A stretch of 64,000 nt of DNA from Streptomyces sp. NRRL S-455 (GCF_000717875.1 NZ_JOCT01000001.1:62001-126000); one strand, 5' to 3'. Counted from the first letter of the stretch, positions 17,055 through 26,883 are shown. Numbers and translations: made by a program. The notes: generated by a model from the sequence alone, not told the origin.

Positions 17055-17660
17055 GTGCGAGCGATCAGGGGGCTCTGGCGCTGGCGGCGCAATCCGCTGT
17101 GCCGGGCGACCGATCTGGCCGAGGCCTGGGTGGCGTTGGCCGCCCTTGTGCTGATTCTCCTGGCCGCCCCGGTGGCCGGTTCCCTCGTCGGAAACGCCGC
17201 GCAGGACGCCCTCCAGCGCTCCGTCCGCGAGCAGCACGAGGCACGGCACAAGGTGACGGCCACGGTGGTCCGCAAGCTGGACCGCTCCCCGCTGGACGCC
17301 GACCCGGAGGTCTCCACGGGCCGGGATGTGCGCAGCCGCGTCCTCGCCGACTGGACCGCGCCGGACGGCACCGCGCACCAGGGCCCGGTCCTGGCGAGCC
17401 TCAAGGACCCGCGGCAGGGGGACCGGTTCCCCATATGGACCGACCGGCACGGCCGGATGGTGACCCGCCCGCTCGACCCGGCGACAGCGTCGACGCACGC
17501 GGTCCTCGCCGGTCTCGGCGCGGCCCTGCTGGCCGTGGGGCTCGTCGAAGGCGGCAGGCGACTGATCGTCTGGCGCATGGTCCGCCGCCGGTACGCCCGT
17601 TGGGACCAGGCCTGGGACAAGGCCGGCCCGGACTGGGGCAGGACGGGCACCGGCAGCTGA
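17055..17660 (+). CDS. Rv1733c-like two-helix membrane protein
   Basis: The protein has about 201 residues when read from the GTG at 17055, which follows GGAAGGGGG with 8-nt spacing; a GTG at 17046 is an alternative. RGLWRWRRNPLCRATDLAEAWVAL leads into membrane helix 1. An extracytoplasmic domain (about 60-150) follows, then helix 2 (THAVLAGLGAALLAVGLVEG) and a basic cytoplasmic tail ending WDKAGPDWG. This is the architecture of the actinobacterial Rv1733c family, abundant in streptomycetes and of unknown function. Confidence 0.78.
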   Translation: MRAIRGLWRWRRNPLCRATDLAEAWVALAALVLILLAAPVAGSLVGNAAQDALQRSVREQHEARHKVTATVVRKLDRSPLDADPEVSTGRDVRSRVLADWTAPDGTAHQGPVLASLKDPRQGDRFPIWTDRHGRMVTRPLDPATASTHAVLAGLGAALLAVGLVEGGRRLIVWRMVRRRYARWDQAWDKAGPDWGRTGTGS

Positions 17661-17887
17661 ACGGCCTTCCGGCTCTGGTCAACCCACCACCCGCGCGCAC
17701 GCTACGGTGGTCCGGCCGAACCGTTCGGCACAACCCGCGCGCGAGCGAGCAGGAGGGGCGCGCCGGTGGCGAGCCCGCGTGCGCGTGAGTCCCGAAGGGG
17801 CCGGGCGCGGTCGTGGCCCTGGCATCGGCAGGCGCTCCGAGGGCGAACACGCCATCAGTACGACCGAGGTGGGGGCACAGCTACACC

Positions 17888-20329
17888 ATGGCACAGGGCA
17901 CGGTCCAGGTGACGCACAGCGGCACGTCGCGGTGGCGGCGCCGCACGGGTGAGTACGCATCGCTCGGCGCCGCCCTGGAGGCCGCGGCCGACGGAGACGT
18001 CCTCACCGTCGCCGCCGGCACGTACCGGGAGAACCTCGTCGTGCAGCGCGCGGTGACCCTTCGGGGCCCCGAGGGCTCCCCCGGCTCGGTGCGGATCGCG
18101 CCCCTGGACGGGGTGCCGCTGACCGTGCGCGCCTCAGCGGTGGTCCAGGACCTGCATGTGGAGGGCCAGGACGCGGCCGCCCCGGCGGTGCTGGTGGAGG
18201 ACGGCACCCCGGAGCTGACCAACGTCCGCGTCGTCACACGCTCGGCGGCCGGGATCGAGGTGCGCGGCAGTGCCCGGCCCACGGTCCGCCGCTGCGCGGT
18301 CGACAATCCGGCGGGCGTCGGCATCGCCGTACTCGACGGTGCGGGCGGGGTGTTCGAGGAGTGCGAGGTCGTCGCGGCCGGGCAGTCGGGTGTTGCGGTA
18401 CGGGGCGGGGGCCATCCCCGGCTCGAGCGCTGCCGGGTGCACCACGCCTCGGGCTCGGGCCTGTCGGCCACCGGGGAGAACTCGGCACTGGAGGCGGTGG
18501 GCTGCGAGGTCTACGAGGTCCGGGGCAGCGGCGTCCAGGTGACGGGCGGGGCCACCGCGCACCTCACAGACTGCGATGTGCACCGCACGACGGCCGACGG
18601 TGTCACGCTCGACACGGACGCCGTGCTGACGCTCGCCGACTGCCGCATCCACGACATCCCGGAGAACGCGATCGACCTGCGCTCCCGCTCCGTCCTCACG
18701 CTGACCCGCACCACGGTGCGGCAGTTCGGGCGCAACGGTCTGTCGGTGTGGGACCCGGGCACGCGCGTGGACGCCAACCAGTGCGAGATCTTCGACAGCA
18801 CGGGCGACTACCCGGCGGTGTGGGTGAGCGACGGGGCCACGGCGGTGCTCGACTCGTGCCGGGTCCACGATGTACCGGACGCCCTGTTCGTCCTCGACCG
18901 CGGCTCACGGGCGGACGTCGTCGACAGCGACTTGTCTCAGGTGCGGAACACGGCGGTGTCGGTGAGCGACGGCGCGACCGCGCAGCTCGACGACTGCCGC
19001 ATCCGGGACGCGGCGACCGGCGCCTGGTTCCGTGACCACGGCAGCGGCGGCACGCTCAGCAACTGCACGCTGGACGGCACCCAGACCGGGGTGATCGTCA
19101 CCAAGGGCGCCGACCCCGCCGTGGAGCGGTGCACGATCGACTCGCCGGTGGAGGCGGGAGTCTACGTCTCGGCCGGTGGCCGCGGCAGCTTCCAGAACTG
19201 CCGGGTGACGGGCAGTGGCGGCTACGGCTTCCATGTGATCGACGGCAGCCGGACGACGCTGCGCAAGTGCCGCACGGAGCGGTGCGCGCGTGGCGGTTAC
19301 GAGTTCGCGGACAGCGGCGCGGACGCGGCGTCCGGGGCGGGCCCCCTGGTCGAGGACTGCACCAGCGACGAGAGCGTGGAGCTGCGGACGCCGACGGCGC
19401 GGGAGACAGCCGTGCAGGCGGTCGGCCACTCCCCCGGCCTGCTGGGCGCGCTCCCGGGACAGCGCACCGAACCGGTGCTCCCGGCCCCGGCCCCTGTCGC
19501 GGAGCCGGAGCAGCCGGCCCGCACCTCCAAGGACGTCCTCGGTGAACTGGACGCGTTGGTGGGCCTGGAGAGCGTCAAGCGCGAGGTACGTGCCCTCACC
19601 GACATGATCGAGGTCGGCAGGCGCCGGCAACAGGCGGGCCTGAAGGCGGCGTCGGTCAAGCGGCACCTGGTCTTCACCGGCTCTCCGGGCACCGGCAAGA
19701 CGACGGTCGCCCGGCTGTACGGCGAGATCCTCGCCTCCCTCGGTGTGCTGGAGAAGGGGCACCTCGTCGAGGTGTCCCGGGTCGACCTGGTCGGCGAGCA
19801 CATCGGCTCGACCGCCATCCGTACACAGGAGGCCTTCGAGAAGGCGCGCGGGGGCGTGCTGTTCATCGACGAGGCGTACGCGCTGTCCCCCGAGGACGCG
19901 GGCCGCGACTTCGGCAAGGAGGCCATCGACACGCTGGTGAAGCTCATGGAGGACCACCGGGACGCGGTGGTGGTCATCGTCGCGGGCTACACGGCCGAGA
20001 TGGAGCGCTTCCTGTCGGTCAACCCGGGTGTCGCCTCCCGTTTCTCACGCACCATCACCTTCAGTGACTACGGCCCGGAGGACCTGCTGCGGATCGTGGA
20101 GCAGCAGGCCGAGGAACACGAGTACCGGCTGGCACCGGGCGCGGCCGAGGCCCTGCGGAAGTACTTCTCGGAGATCCCGAAGGGCCCGGCGTTCGGCAAC
20201 GGCCGTACCGCACGGCAGACCTTCGAGGCGATGGTCGAGCGGCACGCCGGCCGGGTCGCCCAGTTCACGGAGCCGAGCACGGACGACCTGACGCTGCTCT
20301 ACGCCGAGGATCTGCCAAAGCTGCCCTGA
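17888..20329 (+). CDS. Right-handed beta-helix/AAA+ ATPase fusion (CbxX/SpoVK-type ATPase domain)
   Basis: The protein has 813 residues in two parts. Residues 20-500 are a tandem array of roughly 23-residue parallel beta-helix coils of the form AxLxDCxVHDxxxxGVxVxDGAT. A proline-rich linker follows, then a CbxX/CfqX-type AAA+ domain (about 540-813). Walker A is [11 protein letters not shown] near 597, Walker B is [11 protein letters not shown] near 656, and a sensor/arginine-finger region ends with RFSRTITF. The ATPase half resembles SpoVK and the EccA N-terminal-less core. The start is the ATG at 17888. Similar fusions exist in actinomycetes without an assigned role. The helix may recognise a polymer or protein surface while the motor remodels the bound target; that is inference. 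Confidence 0.85.
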   Translation: MAQGTVQVTHSGTSRWRRRTGEYASLGAALEAAADGDVLTVAAGTYRENLVVQRAVTLRGPEGSPGSVRIAPLDGVPLTVRASAVVQDLHVEGQDAAAPAVLVEDGTPELTNVRVVTRSAAGIEVRGSARPTVRRCAVDNPAGVGIAVLDGAGGVFEECEVVAAGQSGVAVRGGGHPRLERCRVHHASGSGLSATGENSALEAVGCEVYEVRGSGVQVTGGATAHLTDCDVHRTTADGVTLDTDAVLTLADCRIHDIPENAIDLRSRSVLTLTRTTVRQFGRNGLSVWDPGTRVDANQCEIFDSTGDYPAVWVSDGATAVLDSCRVHDVPDALFVLDRGSRADVVDSDLSQVRNTAVSVSDGATAQLDDCRIRDAATGAWFRDHGSGGTLSNCTLDGTQTGVIVTKGADPAVERCTIDSPVEAGVYVSAGGRGSFQNCRVTGSGGYGFHVIDGSRTTLRKCRTERCARGGYEFADSGADAASGAGPLVEDCTSDESVELRTPTARETAVQAVGHSPGLLGALPGQRTEPVLPAPAPVAEPEQPARTSKDVLGELDALVGLESVKREVRALTDMIEVGRRRQQAGLKAASVKRHLVFTGSPGTGKTTVARLYGEILASLGVLEKGHLVEVSRVDLVGEHIGSTAIRTQEAFEKARGGVLFIDEAYALSPEDAGRDFGKEAIDTLVKLMEDHRDAVVVIVAGYTAEMERFLSVNPGVASRFSRTITFSDYGPEDLLRIVEQQAEEHEYRLAPGAAEALRKYFSEIPKGPAFGNGRTARQTFEAMVERHAGRVAQFTEPSTDDLTLLYAEDLPKLP

Positions 20330-20333
20330 CCGC

Positions 20334-22676
20334 CTACGCGGCGGGCGGCTCGGGCTCGCCGCGCGGTGCCGGCAGGTCCGGTCGCAGCCGGGCCAGCAGC
20401 TTGTGGCGCTCCTCGGCGAACACCGGGTCGGCCTGGTAGTCGGAGTGGCCGAGGATCGGCGCGGGCAGCGGGTGCAGGTCGGTGCGGCCGTAGGCGAGAG
20501 GGTCCGTCAACGGTGCGTGGTCGACGCCGAGATCGCGATCGCCGGGCAGACGTACGGGGCCGCCGATGGGGTCGGTGAGCCGGTACAGGTTGCGCCAGCA
20601 GTCGACCTCCCGGCGCAGGGAGCCGAGTGCGGCCGGGCCGAAGTGCGCCGGGAACCAGCGGCCGTAGAGGCGTTCCAGCGGTGAGCCGTAGGTCAGCAGC
20701 GCGACGCGTTTGCGGGCGGACGGGACGAGTTGCCAGGCAGCGGCGGCGGCGAGGACGCTGCCCTGTGAGTGCCCGGAGATGACCAGCCGTCCGCCGGTGA
20801 CCCGGGTCCAGGTCGCGATCCGCCAGGTCAGGTCGGGCACGGCGCGCTCGGCGTAGCAGGGCGGGGCGAAGGGGTGGGCGGCGCGCGGCCAGAAGGTGCC
20901 GACGTCCCAGAGGATGCCGATGGTGCGGCGGGCGGCGGCGTCCTTGTAGGCGCGGCGGCCCCAGGTGACGAACAGTATGAAGCCGAGGCCGATCAGCCAG
21001 GAGCCGAGGGCCTCGGCGGTCTCCGCGGCGCCGTGGACGATCGGGGAGGCGCCCCGCGCCGCCTCGCCCGGTGTCTCGTCGGTGGTCAGGGCGCCCACGA
21101 GGGCCCCGGATCCGAGCAGCAGGGTCGCGCCTGAGGTGACGGCGACGAAACGAGGCCCCCGGTCGGTGAGCGCGGCCATCGCCCGGGCGTAGGCGATACG
21201 GCGGGTGCGGGCGCGGTCCTGTGCCTCGTCCGGGTAGTCGCGTGCCACCGCCTCGCGCTCGGCGCGGGCCAGTTGCCAGGCGCGGTGGGCCAGCCAGCCG
21301 CTGAGCACCAGGAGCACGACGATCAGGGGTGGGATCACGGACGCCTGCCAGGTCAGCAGGACCGGCGGGCCGTCGATCGAGGTGCCGGTGCCGTCCAGCC
21401 AGTCGGAGACGCGCTGGGACACGCCGCCGGACATCACCCCGCCGAGGGCGCAGGCCAGCATGGCGACGGCCGGTCCGCCGAGGCCCCGCAGCACGGCCCG
21501 CCGGTCGGGGTGGGTGCGGTGCAGGAGGTGGGCGACGACGGCCAGGACGATCACGAGCAGCCCCTGCGCGAGGGTGATCGCGCCGAAGGTGGCGTCGCCC
21601 GGCAGCCGGCCGGACGACTCCCACCCGGGGCGCTCCCACCCGGCGTACAGCAGCGAAAGGGCGAGCAGCATCAGCGCGACGAGCGGCAGGCGTCGTACCA
21701 AGCGCCCGTCGAGTTCCTTGTCGAGCCGGTGCTCGCTGCGGCCCCGGCGGCACACCACCCACACCACGGCGACCGCGCAGGCCGCCAATGCCACCTCCAG
21801 GAGCAGGCCCAGGGTGTCCAGTACGGCGGGTCCGCCCGGCCCGCGGTCGTGGCGGGCGGCGGCGCTGCCGACCGCTGCGGCGACCGTGACCAGTCCGGCG
21901 GCGGTGTGCGCGGCGCGCAGCCGGGCGACCAGCCGGCGTCCGTACCAGAAGCCGGGCCGGCCCAGGGCGGTCGGTCTGCCTTCCTCCTCGGGCTCCAGAT
22001 CGCGGGCGAGCGGCTGCTGGGACTCGTAGTCGCTCCAGGTGCGCCGGGACAGGTACCACAGCAGAACGGTCAGGGCGGTGGGGACGAAGGACGCGAGGGC
22101 GAGCCTGCGGCCGGGACTGCTCCACCAGCCGCCGTCCGAGACGGTGGGAGAGAGGAAGCCCAGCCAGGAGTGGCGGTCCGCGCAGGCCCGTGTGCCCGCG
22201 CACTGCCAGGCCGCCAGGTCGAGGGCGACCTCGCAGGCCGCCGCGACGAGCAGCACCGTGAGGGTGAGCCCGGCGAGCCGCACCAGCAGGCCGTACAGTC
22301 GCACGGTGCGGCGGCGGCCGCGGGCGGCGGGGCGCATCCAGTGGGCGAGGTTGACGACCATGAACGGCAGCAGCAACAGCCACAGGGCGCGGGTGCCGTT
22401 GCCGGAGGTGAGGTTGCACCAGACGTAGGCCTCGGGCACCGGTCCGTCGCGGCGGTGGGCGCCGGGGCTGGTCTCCGCGTCGACGTCGTCGGCGCGCCGG
22501 AAGACGGCCGCGATGTTGTCGCCGGTGATCCGCACCGTGCGCGGATCGTTGAGCATCTCCTGCGGCGTGGTGCCGCCCACGCCGTGGACCAGGAGTTCCA
22601 GGGCGGTCCCGGTCTCCCCGGGCCGCGCGGCGGGTCTTTCCGGCCCGCCGGTCGACGCTTGCTGCGCACGTTCCAC
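20334..22676 (-). CDS. Large membrane protein with lipase-like alpha/beta hydrolase motifs
   Basis: Read from the GTG at 22676 (GGGGGAAG 9 nt upstream) the protein has 780 residues. It starts with LELLVHGVGGTTPQEML, an oxyanion-type HG motif. It then has eight or more membrane helices spread over residues 80-600. The C-terminus has the nucleophile elbow LVISGHSQGSVLAAAAAWQL, then PLERLYGRWFPAHFG. The two hydrolase pieces separated by a membrane block are unusual. The serine motif GHSQGS supports an esterase or lipase of the Lip_3/DUF-type membrane hydrolases of actinobacteria. The substrate is unknown. It is divergent from the DeoR regulator gene. Confidence 0.72.
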   Translation of the reverse strand: MERAQQASTGGPERPAARPGETGTALELLVHGVGGTTPQEMLNDPRTVRITGDNIAAVFRRADDVDAETSPGAHRRDGPVPEAYVWCNLTSGNGTRALWLLLLPFMVVNLAHWMRPAARGRRRTVRLYGLLVRLAGLTLTVLLVAAACEVALDLAAWQCAGTRACADRHSWLGFLSPTVSDGGWWSSPGRRLALASFVPTALTVLLWYLSRRTWSDYESQQPLARDLEPEEEGRPTALGRPGFWYGRRLVARLRAAHTAAGLVTVAAAVGSAAARHDRGPGGPAVLDTLGLLLEVALAACAVAVVWVVCRRGRSEHRLDKELDGRLVRRLPLVALMLLALSLLYAGWERPGWESSGRLPGDATFGAITLAQGLLVIVLAVVAHLLHRTHPDRRAVLRGLGGPAVAMLACALGGVMSGGVSQRVSDWLDGTGTSIDGPPVLLTWQASVIPPLIVVLLVLSGWLAHRAWQLARAEREAVARDYPDEAQDRARTRRIAYARAMAALTDRGPRFVAVTSGATLLLGSGALVGALTTDETPGEAARGASPIVHGAAETAEALGSWLIGLGFILFVTWGRRAYKDAAARRTIGILWDVGTFWPRAAHPFAPPCYAERAVPDLTWRIATWTRVTGGRLVISGHSQGSVLAAAAAWQLVPSARKRVALLTYGSPLERLYGRWFPAHFGPAALGSLRREVDCWRNLYRLTDPIGGPVRLPGDRDLGVDHAPLTDPLAYGRTDLHPLPAPILGHSDYQADPVFAEERHKLLARLRPDLPAPRGEPEPPAA

Positions 22677-22966
22677 TGATTCGCACTTCCCCCGTGACAC
22701 GCCGTCGGCTCTGTCCGTGCGGGCACAAGGATCTCCACTTTCGGGGTGCCGCACACCTCCTGTCACGGAATCTCCCCGATCCGTGACCTGGCGGAGCGAC
22801 AGGCGAGGCGGAGGTGACGTGTGCGCGACAAGTGGTCCGTGGCGCCGTCCGCTCCGCGACATGCGAGGATGGGGCGTCCGCGCACCGGAGCCGGGGAGAA
22901 TGTCCCATAAGGGGCGGGTGTGCAGGGCGTGTCGGACGGCATTGAGGCGAAAGGACCGGAGCGTAC

Positions 22967-23800
22967 GTGAGCGAGAATCAGAACCTCCTCGCGGAGCAGC
23001 GGCGATCCCTGATCCTCGACGAGGTCCGCCGCCGCGGCGGGGTCCGGGTCAACGAGCTGACCCGCAAGCTCGGCGTGTCGGACATGACGGTCCGCCGCGA
23101 CCTCGACGCGCTCGCCCGCCAGGGCGTGCTGGAGAAGGTGCACGGCGGCGCGGTACCGGTGGTCGAGGCGAGTACGCACGAACCCGGCTTCGAGGCCAAG
23201 TCGAGCCTGGAGCTGACCGCCAAGGAGGACATCGCACGGGCCGCGGCCAAGCTGGTCGCCCCGGGCGCGGCGATCGCCCTGTCGGGCGGTACGACGACGT
23301 TCGCGCTGGCGCAGCAGCTGCTCGACGTGCCGGACCTGACGGTGGTCACCAACTCGGTGCGGGTCGCCGACGTCTTCCACGTGGCACAGCGCACCTCGGG
23401 CCCGCGACAGGGCGCCGCCACGGTCGTGCTGACCGGCGGTGTGCGCACACCCTCCGACTCACTGGTGGGACCGGTGGCCGACCAGGCGATCGCGGCGCTC
23501 CACTTCGACCTGCTGTTCCTCGGCGTGCACGGCATATCGGTCGAGGCCGGCCTGTCGACGCCGAACCTCGCGGAGGCGGAGACCAACCGGCGGCTCGTGC
23601 AGTCGGCCCGGCGGGTGGTGGTGGTCGCCGACCACACCAAGTGGGGCAAGGTGGGCCTGAGTTCGTTCGCCTCGCTGGAGCGGATCGACACGCTCGTGAC
23701 GGACGCCGGCCTGCCCGACGAGGCGCGCGGGGTGGTCACGGAACACCTGCGGCGGCTGGTCGTGGCAGGAGAGGCCGAGGACGAGGGTACAGACATCTGA
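22967..23800 (+). CDS. DeoR-family transcriptional regulator
   Basis: The protein has 277 residues. The N-terminal winged helix-turn-helix reads RRSLILDEVRRRGGVRVNEL, then TRKLGVSDMTVRRDLDALARQGVLEKVHGGA. The DeoR C-terminal sugar-phosphate sensor domain follows, with ALSGGTTTFALAQQL, VLTGGVRTPSDSLVGP and VVVADHTKWGKVG. DeoR repressors respond to phosphorylated sugars. The GTG start at 22967 follows GGAGCG. No sugar operon is adjacent; the divergent neighbour is the membrane hydrolase gene. It may act at a distance or regulate itself. Confidence 0.9.
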   Translation: MSENQNLLAEQRRSLILDEVRRRGGVRVNELTRKLGVSDMTVRRDLDALARQGVLEKVHGGAVPVVEASTHEPGFEAKSSLELTAKEDIARAAAKLVAPGAAIALSGGTTTFALAQQLLDVPDLTVVTNSVRVADVFHVAQRTSGPRQGAATVVLTGGVRTPSDSLVGPVADQAIAALHFDLLFLGVHGISVEAGLSTPNLAEAETNRRLVQSARRVVVVADHTKWGKVGLSSFASLERIDTLVTDAGLPDEARGVVTEHLRRLVVAGEAEDEGTDI

Positions 23801-23858
23801 CGGGCCGCCGGCTAGGGTGACCCGACCGCCCGCCTCCTCGCCACGGAGGGCACCGTCC

Positions 23859-24329
23859 ATGGCTCACCGTCTGCGCCCGGTGGGGCTCGACTTCGCCGAG
23901 GCCGCGCCCATACGGCACGTCTCCGCGCTGGACATCTCCGCTCCGGTGGAGGCGGTCTTCCGCGCCCTGAAGGACGTGCCGGGCTGGGTCGACTGGTTTC
24001 CCCAGGTGGCGGAGGCCCGTCCGGTCGGCGACGGGGCGGAGCGCTACATCCGGCTCATGGGGGGTGTCCGGTTCCGTGAGTCGATCATCGCGGTGAAGGA
24101 ACCCGAGGTGTACGCCTACCGTGTCGACCTCACCAACGTGCCCGGGGTGCGGGCGATCGTCGAGGAGTGGCGGCTCGCACCCGTGGGCCGTGGCACCCGG
24201 GTGCGGTGGACGTTCGCGACCGACGGGACGGCGCCGTACCGGCTGTTCATGAAGCCGGTCCGGGCCGCCCAGGCCCGCGCGTTCCGGGACGCCGTCACGG
24301 CGCTGGACCGGCGGCTGACGGCCTCGTAG
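23859..24329 (+). CDS. SRPBCC-family protein
   Basis: The protein has 156 residues. It starts at the ATG at 23859, which has GGAGGG about 8 nt upstream. DISAPVEAVFRALKDVPGWVDWFPQVAEA is the typical opening of the helix-grip fold of polyketide-cyclase/START-like proteins. The sequence RLMGGVRFRESIIAV and WTFATDGTAPYRLFMKPV continues the fold through the long C-terminal helix. Such proteins bind hydrophobic ligands. No catalytic residue is identifiable. It lies 58 nt downstream of the DeoR gene and could be cotranscribed with it. Confidence 0.8.
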   Translation: MAHRLRPVGLDFAEAAPIRHVSALDISAPVEAVFRALKDVPGWVDWFPQVAEARPVGDGAERYIRLMGGVRFRESIIAVKEPEVYAYRVDLTNVPGVRAIVEEWRLAPVGRGTRVRWTFATDGTAPYRLFMKPVRAAQARAFRDAVTALDRRLTAS

Positions 24330-24356
24330 CACCCGCCGGGTCCGCGGGCTCGGCTC

Positions 24357-25481
24357 TCAGTCGGCCCAGACGCCTGTTTCCAGCAGCGAGTCGATGGCGG
24401 CCGTGTACGGCGCGATGTCCAGCCCCTGGGCGGCCAGCCAGGTGTCCGAGTAGTACTTGTCGAGGTACCGGTCCCCCGGGTCGCACAGCAGGGTCACAAC
24501 GCTCCCCTGCCTCCCCTCGGACACCATCTCCGCCACGATCTTCAGCGCGCTCCACAGGCCGGTGCCCGTCGAGCCGCCGGCCTTGCGGCCGATGGCGCGC
24601 TCGAGAGCCCGAACGGCGGCGACGCTGGCCGCGTCGGGCACCTTCATCATCCGGTCGATCGCGCCGGGCACGAAGCTGGGCTCCATGCGGGGGCGGCCGA
24701 TGCCCTCGATGCGGGAGCCGCAGTCGCAGGTGACGTCCGGATCGCCGGTGGTCCAGCCCTCGAAGAAGCACGAGTTCTCGGGGTCGGCGACGCAGACGCG
24801 GGTGTCGTACTGCATGTAGTGGACGTAGCGCGCGAGGGTCGCGGAGGTGCCGCCGGTGCCCGCCGTGGCGACGATCCACGCCGGCTCGGGGAACCGCTCC
24901 AGGCGCAGCTGCCGGAAGATGGACTCGGCGATGTTGTTGTTGCCCCGCCAGTCGGTGGCCCGTTCGGCGTAGGTGAACTGGTCCATGTAGTGGCCGCCGG
25001 TCTCTGCCGCGAGACGGGCGGACTCCTCGTACATCGTGCGGGGGTCGTCCACGAAGTGGCACCGGCCGGAGTGGAACTCGATGAGGCGGATCTTCTCGGC
25101 GCTCGTGGTGCGCGGCATGACGGCGACGAAGGGAACGCCGATGAGCTTCGCGAAGTACGCCTCCGAGACCGCCGTCGAGCCGCTGGAGGCCTCGATCACC
25201 GGTCTGCCCGGCCGGATCCAGCCGTTGCACAGGCCGTAGAGGAACAGGGAGCGGGCGAGCCGGTGCTTGAGACTGCCGGTGGGATGCGTCGACTCGTCCT
25301 TCAGGTACAGGTCGATGCCCCACCGCTCGGGCAGGGGGAACTGGAGCAGGTGTGTGTCGGCCGAGCGGTTGGCGTCGGCCTGGACCCTGCGGACGGCTTC
25401 TTTCAGCCACGCGCGGTAGGCGGCGTCGCTGTGGTCGACGTCGACGGTGACGCCGTTCCGGGTCTGCTGGGGGGTGCTCAC
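24357..25481 (-). CDS. PLP-dependent cysteine synthase-family enzyme, Cds1-like cysteine desulfhydrase
   Basis: This 374-residue protein belongs to the fold-type II PLP enzymes. Lys72 in [11 protein letters not shown] is the cofactor Schiff-base lysine. [18 protein letters not shown] binds the substrate carboxylate and [16 protein letters not shown] binds the PLP phosphate. [22 protein letters not shown] and the longer C-terminus, without a CBS domain, resemble actinobacterial Cds1. Cds1 degrades L-cysteine to H2S, pyruvate and ammonia. O-acetylserine-type synthase activity cannot be excluded. The GTG at 25481 follows AGGAG. Two CATAAAC repeats 30 nt apart lie upstream and may be a regulatory site. 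Confidence 0.8.
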   Translation of the reverse strand: MSTPQQTRNGVTVDVDHSDAAYRAWLKEAVRRVQADANRSADTHLLQFPLPERWGIDLYLKDESTHPTGSLKHRLARSLFLYGLCNGWIRPGRPVIEASSGSTAVSEAYFAKLIGVPFVAVMPRTTSAEKIRLIEFHSGRCHFVDDPRTMYEESARLAAETGGHYMDQFTYAERATDWRGNNNIAESIFRQLRLERFPEPAWIVATAGTGGTSATLARYVHYMQYDTRVCVADPENSCFFEGWTTGDPDVTCDCGSRIEGIGRPRMEPSFVPGAIDRMMKVPDAASVAAVRALERAIGRKAGGSTGTGLWSALKIVAEMVSEGRQGSVVTLLCDPGDRYLDKYYSDTWLAAQGLDIAPYTAAIDSLLETGVWAD

Positions 25482-25833
25482 GGGGGCTCCTAACGCTGCG
25501 CGCCGACGACGGGTCGCGCGGCCGACACTCCGATCATAAACACCTTCCGCACGCTTCTCACCTGCATAAACGCATCTTTGAGCCCCCCAAAGCGCCCCCT
25601 GGGGCAGGACCCGGTGCAAGGGGGCGCGCGCTCCCGGGGACGCACTTGCGTGTGTGCTCCGGGCGCCCCCTCGAGAGGGGGTCGCGTGCACTGGTGCTCG
25701 ACGAGGGGTGGGGGGCAGACTGCATCGCGGGAGTCAGGCCCCGCACGGGGCACACTGGATCAGCACAGGAGCTTGCGCCGGGTACCGCGGAGAGCGCGAC
25801 CGGTGCACCGACGCGCACAAGGGGGCGGGTGAC
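25482..25833. other. Divergent intergenic region with GCGCCCCCT repeats
   Basis: This 352-nt stretch has no gene. GCGCCCCCT occurs at 25592-25600 and 25663-25671 and inverted (AGGGGGCGC) at 25619-25627, so the first and inverted copies make a 9-bp stem with an 18-nt loop. CCCCCTC-GA-GAGGGGG lies at 25666-25681. A related AAGGGGGCGGG at 25819-25829 precedes the next gene and may act as its ribosome site. The left part holds the CATAAAC repeats. Confidence 0.45.
25533..25571 (-). promoter_or_regulatory. Pair of direct repeats and -10-like box upstream of the cysteine desulfhydrase gene
   Basis: On the minus strand GTTTATG occurs twice (25571-25565 and 25541-25535), exactly 30 nt apart, close to three helical turns. 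The proximal copy overlaps TATGAT (25538-25533), a good -10 hexamer. This arrangement suits a regulator that binds one face of the DNA. The distance from the TATGAT to the GTG start is about 50 nt. Confidence 0.45.
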
Positions 25834-26157
25834 ATGGCGGAGCCGGAGTTCAGGGCCACGGGGGTGCGGATCGGGAAGCGGCTGCGTTCGCTCACCCGGG
25901 CCGGGCAGGTCCGGATCAGCGACGGCCGGCTCGAGCTGCTGACGAGTTACGGCAGTGAGATCGACAGCGCGCCGGTGCAGGCGGTGCGCGCCTCCAAGCC
26001 CTGGTTCGGCCCCGAGGACCGGGCCACGGCTGATCTCAACGGCAAGCGGTACCAGCTCACCCTGGGCGAGCACGACCCCGCTCCGGGCGAGCCCGGGCCG
26101 CCCGCCGCACGGCGCTTCATCGAGGCCGTGCGCCGAGCGGCGGGGCGTGGCCACTGA
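25834..26157 (+). CDS. Hypothetical protein of 107 residues
   Basis: The ATG at 25834 opens 107 codons with good codon bias: MAEPEFRATGVRIGKRLRSL, then QVRISDGRLELLTSYGSEIDSAP, and SKPWFGPEDRATADLNGKRYQLTLGEHD. The alternating beta pattern suggests a small beta-rich domain. No signal peptide, membrane segment, cysteine or recognised motif is present. AAGGGGGCGG lies just upstream as a ribosome site. It is probably a conserved Streptomyces protein. No function is proposed. Confidence 0.65.
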   Translation: MAEPEFRATGVRIGKRLRSLTRAGQVRISDGRLELLTSYGSEIDSAPVQAVRASKPWFGPEDRATADLNGKRYQLTLGEHDPAPGEPGPPAARRFIEAVRRAAGRGH

Positions 26158-26340
26158 GATGTCCGCGAGTTGCGGTACTCCGGCCCCTGCCTCACTCTGG
26201 TCTCACGTCACTCTGGGTTTACCGGCGATAACGCTGCGAACCAGCCCGCCGGCCACGACAGCGGGCGGCAGTGTCAGGAAGACGCCCTGCTGGATCCGAA
26301 ATCCGTGTTCTTCCGGACCTCACGTCGGGGAGTCGCAGCC

Positions 26341-26883
26341 GTGATCAGCTATCCAAGCAGGCACTGCACGGTGGAGCTCCAAGCCCTGCCGTCGCGGATC
26401 GGCCAGGTCCGCAGAATCGTATCTGCGCAGTTGCGCTACTGGCATCTGGACGCCCTGATCGACCGGGCCTCGCTCGGCGTGACGGAGCTGTTGTCCAACG
26501 TCCACCGGCACGCCCAGCCCGACAAGACGTGCACCGTGGAGATAGAGCTGCTGCTCGACCGGCTCACCGTCTCGGTCCGCGACCACGACCCTCGGATGCC
26601 CGTGCTCGAGGATCCCCGGGACATCGCGCCGCTGGCGACCTGCGGGCGCGGGCTCGCGATGGTGGCCGCCATGAGCGAGAGCTGGGGCGTCCGACCGGAC
26701 GGCGAGTCCGGAAAGGTCGTGTGGTTCACCCTGCCGACGCCCGCCCCCGCGGTGGCGGCGCCGCCGCGACGGGCCAGGCGCGCGGTCCAGGAGAAGCCAG
26801 CGCGCAGGTTCGCGGAGGTCGCGCACGTCACCGACGCGCTGCGACCCGAACATGCTCCCGCCCGGTCGGCCGTTGCCGGTTGA
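26341..26883 (+). CDS. ATP-binding protein of the RsbW/SpoIIAB-like HATPase family
   Basis: The protein has 180 residues, read from the GTG at 26341 after GGGGAG. It contains the Bergerat-fold motifs: N-box LGVTELLSNVHRHAQ, G1 box VSVRDHDPRMP, and G2 box GRGLAMVAAMSESWGV. A non-conserved basic tail follows. Stand-alone domains of this type in streptomycetes act as anti-sigma kinases or partners of anti-anti-sigma factors. No sigma factor or STAS gene is adjacent, so its partner is not visible. The first 60 residues (TVELQALPSRIGQVRRIVSAQLRYW) match the usual start of the group. Confidence 0.85.
   Translation: MISYPSRHCTVELQALPSRIGQVRRIVSAQLRYWHLDALIDRASLGVTELLSNVHRHAQPDKTCTVEIELLLDRLTVSVRDHDPRMPVLEDPRDIAPLATCGRGLAMVAAMSESWGVRPDGESGKVVWFTLPTPAPAVAAPPRRARRAVQEKPARRFAEVAHVTDALRPEHAPARSAVAG

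Noticed and set aside
20299..22908. 869-codon alternative frame on the same strand as the membrane hydrolase
   Set aside because: The translation is Arg/Pro-rich with no domain, while the other frame has helices and a GHSQGS motif.
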